Below the pieces are notes generated by a model that worked only from the letters and a program-made list of their open reading frames with translations, had not been told where the DNA came from and ran no database searches. This document shows positions 11,356 through 23,235 of a stretch of 64,000 bases of DNA, piece by piece (the first letter of the stretch is position 1; each line of letters begins with the position of its first letter). This stretch comes from Ancylostoma caninum (Eukaryota; Nematoda; Chromadorea; Rhabditida; Ancylostomatidae): contig JBAJFG010000086.1 in the NCBI GenBank assembly GCA_037903475.1, positions 434,001-498,000 of the forward strand, read 5' to 3'. A program made the translations under genes and the position numbers.

Positions 11356-11534
11356 TAACTGTGGTGCTTTTAATTTTTTTTTTGATATGCCATGCGGTGT
11401 GCTGCAACACTCATAACTAATAGGAATTCGAGCTGGATGTAAAAAGGCACAATTGAGTCGAAGGAACAAAAATAAGAAAAAAAACGCTGATTTCTAACTG
11501 CTGCCTGCACTAAATCAGTGTTTGTTACGGTCTT

Positions 11535-11784
11535 ACTCTGATAACTGTGCAGGACGAACGCAGACCAAACGGCGTAATGGTTCGGGTAGAAACCCTAGCA
11601 GCAACGGTTGCCAATTGCTGCCATCCTCGATTGCTGCTCAGTCTGTCGGCCCTTTAGCAGCAATTGCTGAGGGACGGCAGCAATCAAGGGGAGGATGACA
11701 ACAACTGGCAATCGTTGCTGCTAGGGTTTCTACTCGAACCATTACGCCGTTCAGGCTGCGTTCATGCTGCACAGTTATCAGAGT
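11535..11784. mobile_element. 250-bp foldback hairpin element
   Basis: Arms of nearly 100 bp (outer ACTCTGATAACTGTGCAGGA... and its complement ending at 11784; inner GGTAGAAACCCTAGCAGCAACG) pair at roughly 90%. The middle is itself partly self-complementary (AGCAGCAATTG and neighbours), so a transcript would fold into one long hairpin. No coding content. Confidence 0.7.
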
Positions 11785-14380
11785 ATGAGCTGACTCTGTT
11801 CAGCTTACATGAGAATTATTCCAATTGTTCTGACGCTGTTATGATCACGATAGGAACCCCGGTAAAGATAAATGATCAACAAAGAAGAAATAAATAAAGG
11901 AATAAAGGGAAACAATCTGGATTGCTGCATCTGTTCATAAACTGTGTGGAACTATTAATAGCACCGTTAAGGGGCTAGAGATATGAAGCGCACTGCACTA
12001 GCAGTGTCTGCATCCAGGAAGAGGAACGAAGAATCAATGCAATTTCGAAAATAGCCAAGCAGAAATCAGAATGCTACGTCGCCGTGATTGCTGATATCTG
12101 CGGAGAAGATTCCGGAAGAAGCCATATCATCCTGGCCAGGCTATTAAAGCTCGTACACTCCCCAAGGATTGCTGTTTTTGGTTGCACCTCATTTTTGTAT
12201 GTGTGTGTTCAGTTCCTTGTCTAAGCTCGTTTTCTGGTGGGCGAGCAACTCGATTACTTTGTAGTTGTGCTTGAGTGAGCTGTGATTGTTTTTCACATGG
12301 ACTATTTTCGTCTGAAATTTATCCAGTGATCCGTATGTTTGCGGAGGTGGTTGCACTGAAAAATGAGAGGCTCTCACTCATCTCACTCATTAAGCTTTCA
12401 GCCTCAAAATAGATTCTGTGAATAATTTCGCAGGATAATTTCTAAAAATAGGCTATCCTGAGAAATTCATCTTTATGAGCTCTTTCGATCATTTTGTACA
12501 TAACTTATGGGAACTACTGATGAAAGCGTCTACGACCCGGGGGCTCCAAGGAAGCTGCATTTCCGGTCTAGTTCAAGCCCCGAAACCGGCTAGTGCAAAA
12601 ATCCTAGGAACGTTGACTGTGTTCTTCATATTATCCTTACTAATCGATCACTTCATGCTCTCAGATTAGGTGCCTTTAACTTCTGACAATGAGTAAGTTA
12701 CTAGAAATCTCCATTTATGTACTTTTACTTATTCTTTATGCTCTTCTTTTACTTCTTTGTTCTTTTCTGAAATTGAAGTTGGCTTCCTAACTAACTTGTT
12801 CGACTATACATTCATTCGCCAAGTCTTCGTCGCCTTCTTTGTAGCCAGGCGAAACGAATCACATTTTCTCTCTTTTTTCTCACTCTTTTTCTTTTTCCTT
12901 GCTTTAGTGCATTGTATTTGATAGTTTTTGATCGACGTCTCCACTCCTGAGAAACTGGGGTCTTTTAAAACACAGATACAATTTCTTGGAGAATCTATGA
13001 GCAGTAGCATAGTTGAGGTTTCCGTCCAAATAGTAGATTCCTTAGAGAACTCTGACTAATGTCTGAAATTTGAAAAAAAAAGCTAATTAAATCTTTTTAT
13101 CAGCAATTTGCTTGCTGGTAGTTACCAGGTGGTAACCATTATAATTTGTACTTGGACTCAACCATTATCAGAATGCAACAAGTGATCAAAATTAATTTTA
13201 CATAGATTTTCTTGACGGCCGATCCCGTTCCTTGATAGTTATGCGCCTTTAAAGTAGATAATTTTCACACATTAATATTCATTAATATTCACGTTCAGTC
13301 GATTCTGAGGGAGCACCCTGAATGCATATAAGTAAACAAATAAACAAATAAATATTCATTGCATTATGCCACCCTTCCTAGGTGTAAACTGCACATGACT
13401 GACTTCGACTTAGCTGGAATTGCCTTACCTCTGCTCATCTTGCCTCACCTTGCCTAACTTTCCACTTTCATAACCAGTTTTACCTTGATTCATTACATAT
13501 ATGGTAGCTTGGCCCGGATGCATCATTGAGGTCACCCATAGCAAACGTGTCAACGTGCCCAAATTTACCCTTTATCCGCTGGCAACCACCAACCTGCTTA
13601 CCAAAATGTGACGTTGTCTGTACTCAGCTACTACTCAATGGGTTTGAGAGAATCTGTTTTTCTAATGAGGCATCCGAGGTTTTTTTCACCATATACATAT
13701 TACTGTGTCTTACCTCATTCCACATCGCCTCAATGTATTACCTCTCCTTGATATAAAATTCTGTGTGTTACTCCATCTTATTTAAAATATTTTATGTTTA
13801 ACTCGAGCTAGTTCAGGCTCATATTTAATTAATTAGCTGGTCAACCAATTTATTTTTTTTTTGCATTTATTACCCTCATCTTTACCTTGTGAAAACCTAT
13901 GAGCTTTTGTCAGTCCTTTTTTGAACCATAAGTTCCTATCCAAAAAGTACGAGGAGTTTTCTAGGCTCTGTTAACTTCGGAAGTGAAAACGAGCTGACAT
14001 ACTGAACACCTCTTCGTCCATCCGTCATGAATGAAAAAAACTCGGTAAAGTCTTTGAATCTCAGACATTTTCATGAAAATGGGCAGACTCAGATGAATTT
14101 GCCGTACTGTCCATGTGCTCTTATTTTTAAGCACCTATTTACCACTTGCACGCCTGGCATGAGGCCGTTGTGGCTTTTTGAAGTAGGGGGGGGGGAGAGG
14201 GAACTGCCAAGATCGGCTCAAAAGGTGCTCTATCTTATTTCGACTCCTTATTAAGCAACTTAGACCAAGCCTGAACTGTCTTTTCCAAAGAGGAAAAAAG
14301 ACAAAGAAGAGCGGCTTTCTATGTACATACTGTTTTACAATCCGCACACTTCATGCCTATTCCTTGTCTGATGAGTGCAG
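11785..14380. other. No supported gene; one terminal-repeat half copy
   Basis: The only recognisable item is a half copy of the GATTACCC inverted-repeat family near 13511-13640 (GGATGCATCATTGAGG...). Short AAAT-type runs lie near 13330-13355. Upstream exons of the gene at 14381 may be here but were not found. Confidence 0.3.
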
Positions 14381-17300
14381 AAAATGCGTATTACACCGTT
14401 TTGACTCTACTCAGAGGTAGTGCACGGAATAGTATCCAAACATGCCTGGGAATTATAGGTAGAAAATGTACATTTCACTTTTGTTACATTGATACCAAGG
14501 CAATTTCTTCTCTCATACTGCTTTTCTTGCTATAGTGTAATACCTCAACATTGTCCAGTAATTATTGTATTATAGTATTTTGCCGCAAAATAAGGGAAAT
14601 GTATGCTTGTTAAGGAACAGACTGGTTTTTCTACCATAGGGCTTCATGGCAACGATTTGCACTATTCGTTCAGCGATCTCAGTGAACTTTTGTTGTCATC
14701 ATTTTCACCAGCCTTATTTGTCATCCATTCCATTGTTTACGATGTACATATTTTCTAGTAAAAATAGTACCCTAGCGTAATTGGTGGCGTGATGGGCGAC
14801 TGAGCTGGATAGACAGCGGTAGGATTAGGTTTGTCAGAATGGGTCGCAACTGAAAATACGTTCTCGGGGGCATTGGGATCCTTTTTTTAAAGTTTTTTTT
14901 TTAATATACCTGCACGTCCGATTGAATCTGTTAAATGCGAGTGAAGGTTTAAAGCAAGACATAAAAGATAGAAGTAATGTAAAAAAAAGGAATCCACTAA
15001 TCACTGAGGAGCACGGAGCACATTATTCTTTGTCTTACTGCAGCTGCTCTGCAGAAATCCAGGACAGTGTACAGTTTTCCATAAAACCTCAAGAGAATCT
15101 TATGTTTTACAAGTTCAAATTTGTGGAAATTTCCGTCAACTCTGAGATATTGCCCCTGATTCTTCATCGTCCATAATTTCTCAGGAGAATAGGCATTCTA
15201 TGACCACCTATGACAGGGTGTGGCATTGAACTCGTAGCGATGATAAATCAGTGACATTAACTGCCACACATCCATCAGTATAATGAGTAGGTGCTTTTTC
15301 ATATGCATATGAGTTGAGAAGTCGTTTTAGATTACATTGCCTAAAATGAAGTGAAAAAGAGCAACCACTGACGATAAAGTCAACGATGATTGATTTGACG
15401 ATGGATTCCCGGGTCGACATAATTTTAGAAGTCAATAAGGCCTATATACGGGAAGTTTTTATTGCTCAGCTAGAAGCGAAGCACTGCTAGTCCGATTTTC
15501 TCCTTAGTGTCATCGTTTCTACAAGGTGTCTAGTGAATTTGTCGATTGAGCGCAATAACTGCCAAAATGTGCCGCATATCGCGCCGCTTGAATACATACG
15601 ACACTCTTATGAGAATGGAGACTATACCACAGTAGTAATAGCAGTAACTACGTGTAGTATAGTATTAATATAGTGCACAAAATATAAAATTAGTATATAT
15701 ATATTACATATGCTATAATACTAATATAGTAAATAATAACAACGCGGTTTTCCAAGTAAGCTCACTGCCTGCTCAGTTTTTTTGGACCCTTCCACTATTA
15801 CAGTCCGGTCCGGCAGCCACTGCAAATGGGCGCCGGCGGGCGCCGGCCGCCGCCACCCTCCGGCGCCCCGGTATTAATGAGCTATAAATCACTCGAGCTT
15901 GAGAGAAAGCGAAGAAAAATACAATTTTAGTCCATAGTAGACAGAGTGCAGTGGATATGCTAAGGCTATAAAGCAGGAGACCATTTTCACAACTTTCACG
16001 TTTTTTCATTTTTGTGATTTTCATGGGGAAAGATTTCTGAATACACAATAAGCGAAGCCAACTCTTCCATTTTCTGCTATAGTACACTGCTTCGAGAATA
16101 CAAAAAAATGGCTGTTATTCTTCTATAGATGGACACAGTACTTCAGTTATCCCATCTGAATAATAAAGCTCATCCAATTCGGGATCCTCAGAAATAATTG
16201 AAATCCGTATAAATTGTTCCATATCCATTGCGAAGTAGTTCTACCGCTGTCATTTATCTTTCGTGGAGCAGTCCTTTACGGCGGAGTTACTCTCTCCCGG
16301 TTTCCCTCAACTTTGAAAAAGTGGTTTTTCACTATTACTTACACTATTACTATTACACTTACACTTATCGTAGTTTATCTTCGAAATTTATGCAAAACGT
16401 TGCCGGATGCCTTCCTGGACTACCCGAAGGAGATCACGGGGGACGTTCCAAGCAGTGAACCCCAAACACTGCGATACTTAACTCTGGATCTCCAACGGAG
16501 TGGAACCAGCGATAGGGACAGATTGCAATCTGCCGCTCAAACCAGTGAGCCATCCGGGCTACTTTTTATGTTGGAGTTTGTTAGATAACTGCAGCAGTCG
16601 TAGGCAGCATACTATATGTATTTGCAAAACGTGGGCACAAGGCAGGATTCGATCCCCTGACCACCACAACGTCGATTATTCGCTCAACCCACTGAGCTAT
16701 GCGCCCACGCGATGAAACATACAAATGGTGTCCACTATTACTTACACTTACACTTATCGTAGTTTATCTTAGAAATTTAGGTGAAAAGGGAGTTGGGTGG
16801 GGCCACTCCTGTGAAGCCTAAGCCTAAGTCTTAAACCCATTCTTAAGCATAGGGTTAGGCTTATCTACCCTGTCTACTATGGACTAAAATTGTATTTTTC
16901 TTCGCTTTCTTCCACGCTCGAGTGATTTATAGCTCATTAATACCGGGGCGCCGGAGGGTGGCGGCGGCCGGCGCACGCCGGCGCCCATTTGCAGTGGCTG
17001 CCGGACCGGACTTTGATCCAACGTTTTTTTTTCCAAATTCGGAGAGAGAGAGCTAGATGAACCCTTCTCTTCCCCATTATTTCTCAGATAAACGGAAATT
17101 ACGGCAGTCTATATAGGATGAGTGCGTTCGACGTGCGTGCGTCTATGTGGCAAAACAAACGCCCAGTCGCACCCCTGACGCAGCCCAGACGCGGCTGAGA
17201 TGCACGCGTTTGACGCCTTCCAATGCCGTTGCCATATCTTAATTCAGGATGAAACTGCCGTATTGACCGCTGTATTCATGGAAAATCTTCCGCAAACAGA

Positions 17301-17612
17301 TGCGTGCGTCGTGCGAGCGACTCACGCACACATCTAGCATAAATTGCCTTATTTGGTGAGGAAAGTATCTTTTCTGGGGGAACTATTCTTAACCTTTATA
17401 TCCCTTCTACGTTGTTCTGTGGTTTAGGCGTACAAGCAATTCAGAGCCATCCTTTTTAGTCCGGATCTGTTGACTTTTTACATGTGCTATATTGGTCATC
17501 TGTTCCGATTAGGTGCGTGATTTTTGTGAATTACGCCAATGCATCTATGGACTGTGGTTTCGAAATTTTTTCAGTAGAACACGGCGCATCGGTGGTAAAT
17601 TTATTTCGATGA
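14381..17612 (+). CDS. Unidentified multi-exon gene, 3' part (four exons)
   Basis: Four exon candidates join in phase: 14381-14416 (NAYYTVLTLLR, donor GTAGTG), 14640-14743 (LHGNDLHYSFSDLSELLLSS..., acceptor CTACCATAG, donor GTACAT), 17428-17512 (AYKQFRAILFSPDLLTFYMC... GHLFRL, acceptor GGTTTAG, donor GTGCGT) and 17575-17612 (EHGASVVNLFR, stop at 17610). The last intron is a 62-bp nematode-type intron ending TTTTTTCAG. All three junction phases agree (1, 0, 1). The protein is rich in leucine, phenylalanine and tyrosine in helical-looking stretches, without glycine-rich membrane spans. I do not recognise it. A HEAT- or ARM-like helical protein is possible (speculation). The 2.7-kb intron holds a 1.2-kb foldback, a SINE and a MITE. 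An alternative end uses an AG at about 17636 and runs to 17890. Confidence 0.5.
15590..15740. repeat. AT-rich TATAGTA-type low-complexity tract
   Basis: Repeated ACTA/TAGTAT/ATATAGT words, of the same style as tracts near 30620, 35160, 50870 and 61905. Confidence 0.5.
15802..17012. mobile_element. 1.2-kb foldback element with 144-bp GC-rich inverted arms
   Basis: 15802-15945 reappears in reverse at 16868-17012 with only a few differences. Each arm starts AGTCCGGTCCGGCAGCCACT, continues through a very GC-rich segment and ends with a stretch containing TACAATTTTAGTCCATAG. The interior contains copy 1 of the dimeric tRNA-like SINE. The element sits in the large intron of the 14381-17612 gene. 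Confidence 0.8.
16355..16865 (-). mobile_element. Dimeric tRNA-like SINE, copy 1
   Basis: On the minus strand, 16709-16630 carries GGGCGCATAGCTCAGTGGG (A box, with GGGCGCA able to pair with TGTGCCC) and GGGGATCGAATCCTGC (B box). A second tRNA-like unit at about 16561-16495 has TGGCTCACTGGTTTGAGC and GCTGGTTCCACTCC. Direct copies of TTATCGTAGTTTATCTT flank the pair. The + strand right end contains GCCTAAGCCTAAG, matching the nematode telomere repeat. Copy 2 at 23236-23751 is nearly identical. Open frames across it are shared by both copies and are not genes. Confidence 0.75.
17102..17348. mobile_element. GACGCA-family MITE, copy 1
   Basis: The ends are roughly inverted (GGATGAGTGCGTTCGACG and, at the right, ACGCACACATCTAGCATAAA), and the interior is full of GACGC and GCGTC words. 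A second full copy at 22021-22257 shares the ends and the internal CATGGAAAATC(T/C)TTCCGCAA-type segment. Confidence 0.65.
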
Positions 17613-17911
17613 ATACTGCCATCATGACATAGTGTTCACGCGGTTTCTGTGTCTCTTTGCACCATTTTTTTTTTCGAACATCGCTGTCGTCACTTCTGAA
17701 TTTTTCTTCATCGCCGGACCCATTGCAATCGACGCTGCAATGTAATACATCTACTACTTCACAGTGTTCAATGGAACAAAGAGTAATATCTGAGACCTAT
17801 GACCTTTCTGGACAAAAAGAAAGAACCAATCCTGTATTCATGTCTGAAATAGTAACTGTAAAAAAAACGTCTCTGGATATTACATATTGATTTACTGTCA
17901 TGGTTCTGTCT

Positions 17912-18208
17912 GATCTAAGCCTGTATACAGTGGACGTCAATGGCGTGCCCTTTCTGCGGCCTCGAGAAGGACGCCGCGCAACCGCTCCGCGCGCGCCATA
18001 ATTGATGTCTTCTGCTGCTGTTATGCTATATCTAGTAGGTTTTTCTATCCCAATTTTAAAGATTTTCGACCGAAATGGGAGGAAAAGCGCCTGCGAATAG
18101 CACTCCGGCGACAGGGATTCTGGTGCACGCGGCGCGGTTGCGCGGCGTCCTTCTCGAGGCCGCAGAAAGGGCACGCCATTGACGTCCACTGTATGCATGC
18201 TTAGATCC
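17912..18208. mobile_element. 297-bp foldback element with about 88-bp arms
   Basis: GATCTAAGC... TACAGTGGACGTCAATGGCG ... at 17912-17999 is repeated in reverse at 18121-18208 with over 90% identity, including CTGCGGCCTCGAGAAGGACG. The 120-bp loop shows no coding sequence. Confidence 0.8.
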
Positions 18209-19235
18209 AAGGTTTTCGTTTGAAACATGTCTATTATTCGTTGAAAATTAATCGAGGAAAGCATTCTTTGTCGTCTATACTAAAAACGATGACAGTTGAG
18301 TAGTTGTGCCATCATCATTCTGCCTTGGTCTCGCCCGTCTTTCGAAATACTACACCCATTGCCGCGCCCTTTTTTTTTCTCTGGAATCTCTTAAACTTTT
18401 TTTTCAGGTGAAACGAACTATATTTATTTAAAGCTAGGTTCCTTTGAAGCGTTTTTTTCCTGAAAAATGACCTATCGACTTACTACACGTTCTTCCATGC
18501 GATCATGCTGTATGTTTGACAAATGCTTCAAGCCCTACTTTGTCCCTTTCCTTACCTCTGTGATGCCCCATGTGTATCACATTGTCCGCAATGTGTTGAA
18601 TATCTTCATTCAGGCGATTTTACCTTTATTCCACTCGTATTTGTCAGTAGTTTATTCATGCTTTAGATTTCGCGTTGATTGGTCATTTTTGCCATTGCTG
18701 GGCTAGGTTTAATTACCCAAGTTTAAGCTAGAAAAAGTGCGTCGGGTAGCATGTGTATTCCATCCAATATCACTGAACCTAATCAATAAGTAGGTCCCTT
18801 ATCGATGAAATCGAAAGCTTCCGCCAAGAATAAGCTGTCAGCATGTAACTGACTGGAGTACGCTACCAGTTCTTCTTGTTGTGAACCACATCTATTGTGG
18901 TCAAAGTTCGTACGACTTGACGCCGTCGTGCGAGAACCTGTTCTTCGTGCCCATTGTCTGCGTGCAGAATGCGCTGCACGAAACTCGCTCGTCTGCACAA
19001 AATGTACGCATTTGCGATCATTCTTAGTGTGTAATTGTGCAAGAACACGCGGTGGACTTATGCTGTGGAAAAAGTTGGGCGTCAATGTCTCTGGCGACGT
19101 GGTTTCCGAATACTTTTTCATCTGACGCGGTGCATTAATTATGGGTAGTTATATGGAACTGGTTATGGTATGAGATTTGCAACAAATGGTTATTTCTTAG
19201 GACGAATTGGCCGAAGACCATATTTATATATAAAA
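18209..19235. other. ORF-dense stretch without a recognised gene; SL1-like motif inside
   Basis: The region 18783-19125 is open in several minus-strand frames and one + frame, with GC above the surroundings. No family or splice chain is recognised. It could be a decayed transposon coding region. The SL1-like sequence at 18706 lies just upstream. Confidence 0.3.
18706..18727 (+). other. SL1 spliced-leader-like 22-mer (one mismatch)
   Basis: It reads as nematode SL1 with a single change (A for G at position 20); the core is TTTAATTACCCAAGTTT. No GT donor follows and no Sm site was seen, so it is not an intact SL RNA gene. Confidence 0.7.
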
Positions 19236-19239
19236 CATA

Positions 19240-19377
19240 GAAACGCTTAATACACTTTTTTTTCAAAAATCTGGACTGCGCGCGTGGGCGCCAAATTCAA
19301 ATCTGTGTATGGAACAGGAACGCTTACGACACGTTTTTTTCAAAAATCTGGGCTACGCGAGTGGGCGCCAAATTTAA
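19240..19377 (+). repeat. Tandem pair of about 61-bp units
   Basis: The units at 19240-19299 and 19317-19377 share AACGCTTA, TTTTTTTCAAAAATCTGG and GTGGGCGCCAAATT. Each carries an E2F-like TTTGGCGCC on the minus strand. The function is unknown. Confidence 0.6.
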
Positions 19378-19379
19378 AC

Positions 19380-22300
19380 GATAGGAATGCATCTGTAAGC
19401 AGGATGGCAAAGAAAGGAGCTCGAGAACATGGGACACCATCCGAATAGGACGGAGGGCCTAGGACACTGTTCACCGGATGGTATCGATCCGGATATCGAT
19501 TTATCGATTGATTTTATCGATTTTCCTCAGTTTAGCTCCAAACCGGGTAGAAATAGGCATGCTGGGGTAATCCACCGCACTGATCACAAATGTGACGGCT
19601 ACTTTGCACGGCGTGGTTATTGATTTGTTGATTTTATTGATTTTTCATGACTTTTCCTCGGATCTTGGGGGAGACATGCTCGCATGAGTTATAAATGAAC
19701 ATCAATAAAGATCTGAGTACAGTAGAACCTTGGAAATACATTAACAAATTCAATTAGTCGATACCTGCGCACGAAAAGTTCTTTAGTTACGCTGAAGACG
19801 AGATTTTTAACGACAGCTCCTGTAACTGGCGTGAACCACGATGATGTTCATGCCCAAGATTTTGAAATCCAAGTTTACATTTCAATAAGCTTCATAAGCC
19901 AGTGCTGATATCAAGCAACTAGTATAGGTAAAACTTGTAGAACTAGTCTGCTGTGAAGAGTCAGGAGAATCCTAGAAATTCGCACGAATTGCTTAAAAAT
20001 AGCGAGAAAATGGTGGGAAGCTCTGATTTTTTTCTGGGTGGATAAAGAGCTCGGAATTTATCAATTCATTTTCCCGGAGCCCCGGATTGATCTGAGGGTC
20101 GATCCATGGATAGAATGTGTGTGACAGTAGTTGCTCTTGCCTCTTTGCTTCAATATAATATAAGGGGGAGGTTGCTTCCTTTTTCTTTCTCTCCGTCTAA
20201 GGGAACGAACGAAGCGGAACCCTTCCTTAATTTTTTCCCTTTTTATTTTCGTTTGCTTTTATTCTTTCATTCAGTTTATTTGTTTATTATAATGTTCACA
20301 CTCCCAGGCTGAGCCCGACTTTATTAATATTAAAAATGATTTTTTAGTTTAGATCTTGGAAAAACATTCGAATCGAAGTGGTTCTGAGTGAAATAGTTGA
20401 TGACTTATTTTTCCATAGTGCGTCACAACAAGCTCTGCATCTTTACTTCTGTAGAGATAAAGTTATCAGACATTCTTCTCATTACATTGACCTGCTATCA
20501 CAAGCTCTCTTATGACGCAACGCACGTTTTATCTGTTGTAATCTGGACATGTTATAGTTCCTTGAGCGTTCTGTGGACGGTTTAGAAGGAGGACTCATAG
20601 CATTTGACCTAGTATTTATACATTTATTTACTTAATGATTTATTTATTCATTTATTTATGTCACCAGTCAGAAAAATGTTGGTACCGCATTGAGAAAATG
20701 TATAGTAAGACATTTGTATCATCATGAAGTAATGGTTAAAATATTGATGATCACTCAAAGAGTCCAACACCCGAATTTTATCAGCTGTGTCCCTTTTTAT
20801 CTACTCGGAACCCCAGTTTCTGGATTTTTTGGAGATCGGGTAATCCAAGAAAAAACAGCTGCTTACAGCAAAAAATAGCTCTCCTACATTGATAAAGTTC
20901 TTCATTCCTTTCATTATTATTATTTATTATTATTTCATCATTATTTCCTAACATGCCGAGATTTAATGACAGTCGTACATGGAGCTCTCCTACACTTTTT
21001 TGCAGGTTTCTAGACAATCAGATGCATCCTTATTATTTGACCACCCCTAAGAACCTGGAAAAACTATCCAGCTGGGTAATTAAAGCTGTCCAGGTGCATT
21101 GGCAATTATCCTCAACTCATCCATTAACTTTATTCGCGACGCCCACACAAAACTTGCTCTAAAGCAGCTGTAGAGTAACATCTATTAAGCTTCACGTCAT
21201 TCGAACTGGATTTGGGCATCGTTAGACCTGGCATTCCGCAGATCGCCTTCATTTCTTCACCGAAATGACGTCAGTCGCTGTAAATAACATGGAATGAGAG
21301 CACATTCCATCGAAAGAATCCAAATAAATCAAAATTCCCTCAATTTGACGTGTGCACACCATCCATTGCTGTCTCTTCCTTACGTCACAGTGTCCCAGAA
21401 GTCTAACAGACCTTCCCAGGACAATTTATATATTGCCCACGCACCCCCGTAGGTGAGATGTTGTTCCAGAATCGCCCATAGTTCTGTGGGTGTTTTTCGA
21501 CGTGGCAAATAAATTTTATAGCCGTGTGAAGGAGCGCTACACGCAAAGGGCTGCTGAAATGATTGTTATTTGGGATTCATAGCTGTGTAAATTCGCGTCT
21601 GGTGTGGGATTTTATGGATTTCGCGGTGTTCCGGATGGAATGTGGATTGTGTTATACATGTACGATTTTGCTATGGAATATGGTACGCTAGTCGTACAAA
21701 GTTGGTCAAATATGAGCAATGAAATAAACTACATATAATAGGATTGTAGATGAAGTAAATATGTAATAATAAACACGACGATGAGATATGGCCATATGTA
21801 GACTATCATCATTTTTTTAAACCAAAAAAGCTATAAATCCCATAGTGAAGTTCCTGACATTCCACAGATCTTACTAGTTAAAGGCAATTCATAGTGGGTG
21901 CGGGCGTTTGTCGCACGTCAAACGGACGCATGCATTGGAATTCATGACAGCAGTGATATAGTCCTGAAGACATATCTGTCTTGTTAAGCTACAATTACAT
22001 GTATTTCTCTGAGATAATAAGGGCAATTTATACTAGATGCGTTAGTTTGACGAGCGTGCGTCTATATGATGAAGGATAAGGCCAGTCGCATCGCTGACGC
22101 AGCTCAGACGCACGCGTTTGAGGCTTGGCAGCGGTAGCACGTTCTTTCCATCGAGGATGCACATGCCGCGTTAACTTGCCCTTCATGGAAAATCCTTCGC
22201 AAGTGGATGCGTACGTCTGGCGCGCGACTGACGCACGCACCTAGCACGTTTTAAATCCATGCACTCATGCACGTTTTCAGATTCAGAGATGTCAAAGAAT

Positions 22301-23200
22301 AGAAATTTTCTCGTTTACAGGACTCAAATCCAGACTCATCCAGTGATATTAGCCTGCTTTGCCATTAAGCTATAGGAACACGAGAACTAATATATTTTAT
22401 TATTATTTATTATTTTTTCTTATTTTCTTGCATTCTACCTTGTCGTCAAAAACTCCTACATCCAGAAAAACGTTTCTCTCCGTTGCTGCAGAAGTGATGC
22501 GTTTCTCCTTTTGAAGCAGACGTCCAATGAATGACGACTCGATGATATTCAACGACTAATAATTCAGGAGCTGTATGGCTGTTTTGTTGCTCGTCCCTCC
22601 GTCAACAAATAGACAAACTCACACACATACATGTACACGCACGTATATGCCATAATTTATTATCGTTCACGCAAACAAAAACAAATGTGTGCGAGTCGCC
22701 GCAGAGCAGCCGCGACGTCGCAACGTCGCGACCGCGGCGTCGGCGGCTCGAACTTCGCCGTAGGCGGCGGTTCCACGCGAAGCCACGTCGGGAGGAGCGG
22801 TAGCTGGAAAACAGTGGAGTCGAGGTGATGACTGGTTCTGCAGAATTGCGTAGTTGCAAGAATAAGCTGGGAGGAAGAAAAACTAAATATGGAGGACCTC
22901 TAGCTTTGTAATAAATAATGATTTTACTCCTTCAAACTCATTTTTTTACCCAAAAGTAATTTTAATTTCGGAAAACCTGTGGAATTTTATTGGTATTTTA
23001 GCTTTTACAATGGTTTAGAACATGAGGCCTCAGCAGAAACTTTTGCATAGGAAGATTTGTTACCAATTTGATTTGTAATCCTACCAGCTAGTCCTAGGTT
23101 TCTAAAAATTCGCTCACCAAAAAATAAAATCATCTTAATAAGACCAGTAATTTTAGCTGAAACATCACACGACTACGTGACTAAATAGCGGACGTTATGG
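19380..23200. other. No supported gene; MITEs and a GC-rich island near the right
   Basis: Contains a half copy of the GACGCA family (about 21885-21948), a tRNA-like sequence on the minus strand (about 22305-22380, TAGCTTAATGG and GGATTTGAGTCC), and a GC-rich island (22680-22830) open in several frames. In that island the minus strand has a TTTTCCAG acceptor and an AATAAA soon after one of the stops, so a terminal exon is possible but unproven. Confidence 0.3.
22021..22257. mobile_element. GACGCA-family MITE, copy 2
   Basis: It starts GGGCAATTTATACTAGATGC and ends with the reverse form CACGCACCTAGCACGTTTTAAA. The interior words (GACGCAGCTCAGACGC, CATGGAAAATCCTTCGCAA) match the copy at 17102. 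Confidence 0.7.
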
Positions 23201-23205
23201 TTTGT

Positions 23206-23235
23206 TAGCTCAGACAGAGCCGATGAAGTGACATT
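23206..23235 (+). repeat. Truncated GTCTGTTAG-family terminus cut by a SINE
   Basis: TTGTTAGCTCAGACAGAGCC followed by GATGAAGTGAC matches the terminus of the elements at 23838 and 28019, but stops exactly where SINE copy 2 begins. Confidence 0.5.

Noticed and set aside
11165..11416. Opposed 81- and 73-codon frames
   Set aside because: They overlap an inverted-repeat MITE and arise from its symmetric sequence.
16630..16709. Functional tRNA gene on the minus strand
   Set aside because: A and B boxes are present, but the T stem mismatches and there are two extra bases before the acceptor; the unit is part of a repeated dimer.
16214..16715. Open frames of 124, 76 and 71 codons, with an almost identical one at 23287-23475
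   Set aside because: They are shadows of the SINE; both copies share them only because the repeat is conserved.
18706..18727. SL1 RNA gene
   Set aside because: No GT donor after the leader, no Sm-binding site and no conserved SL RNA body downstream.
22602..22859. Coding gene in the GC-rich island
   Set aside because: Several frames on both strands are open because of base composition; one minus frame has an acceptor and AATAAA, but no partner exon was found.
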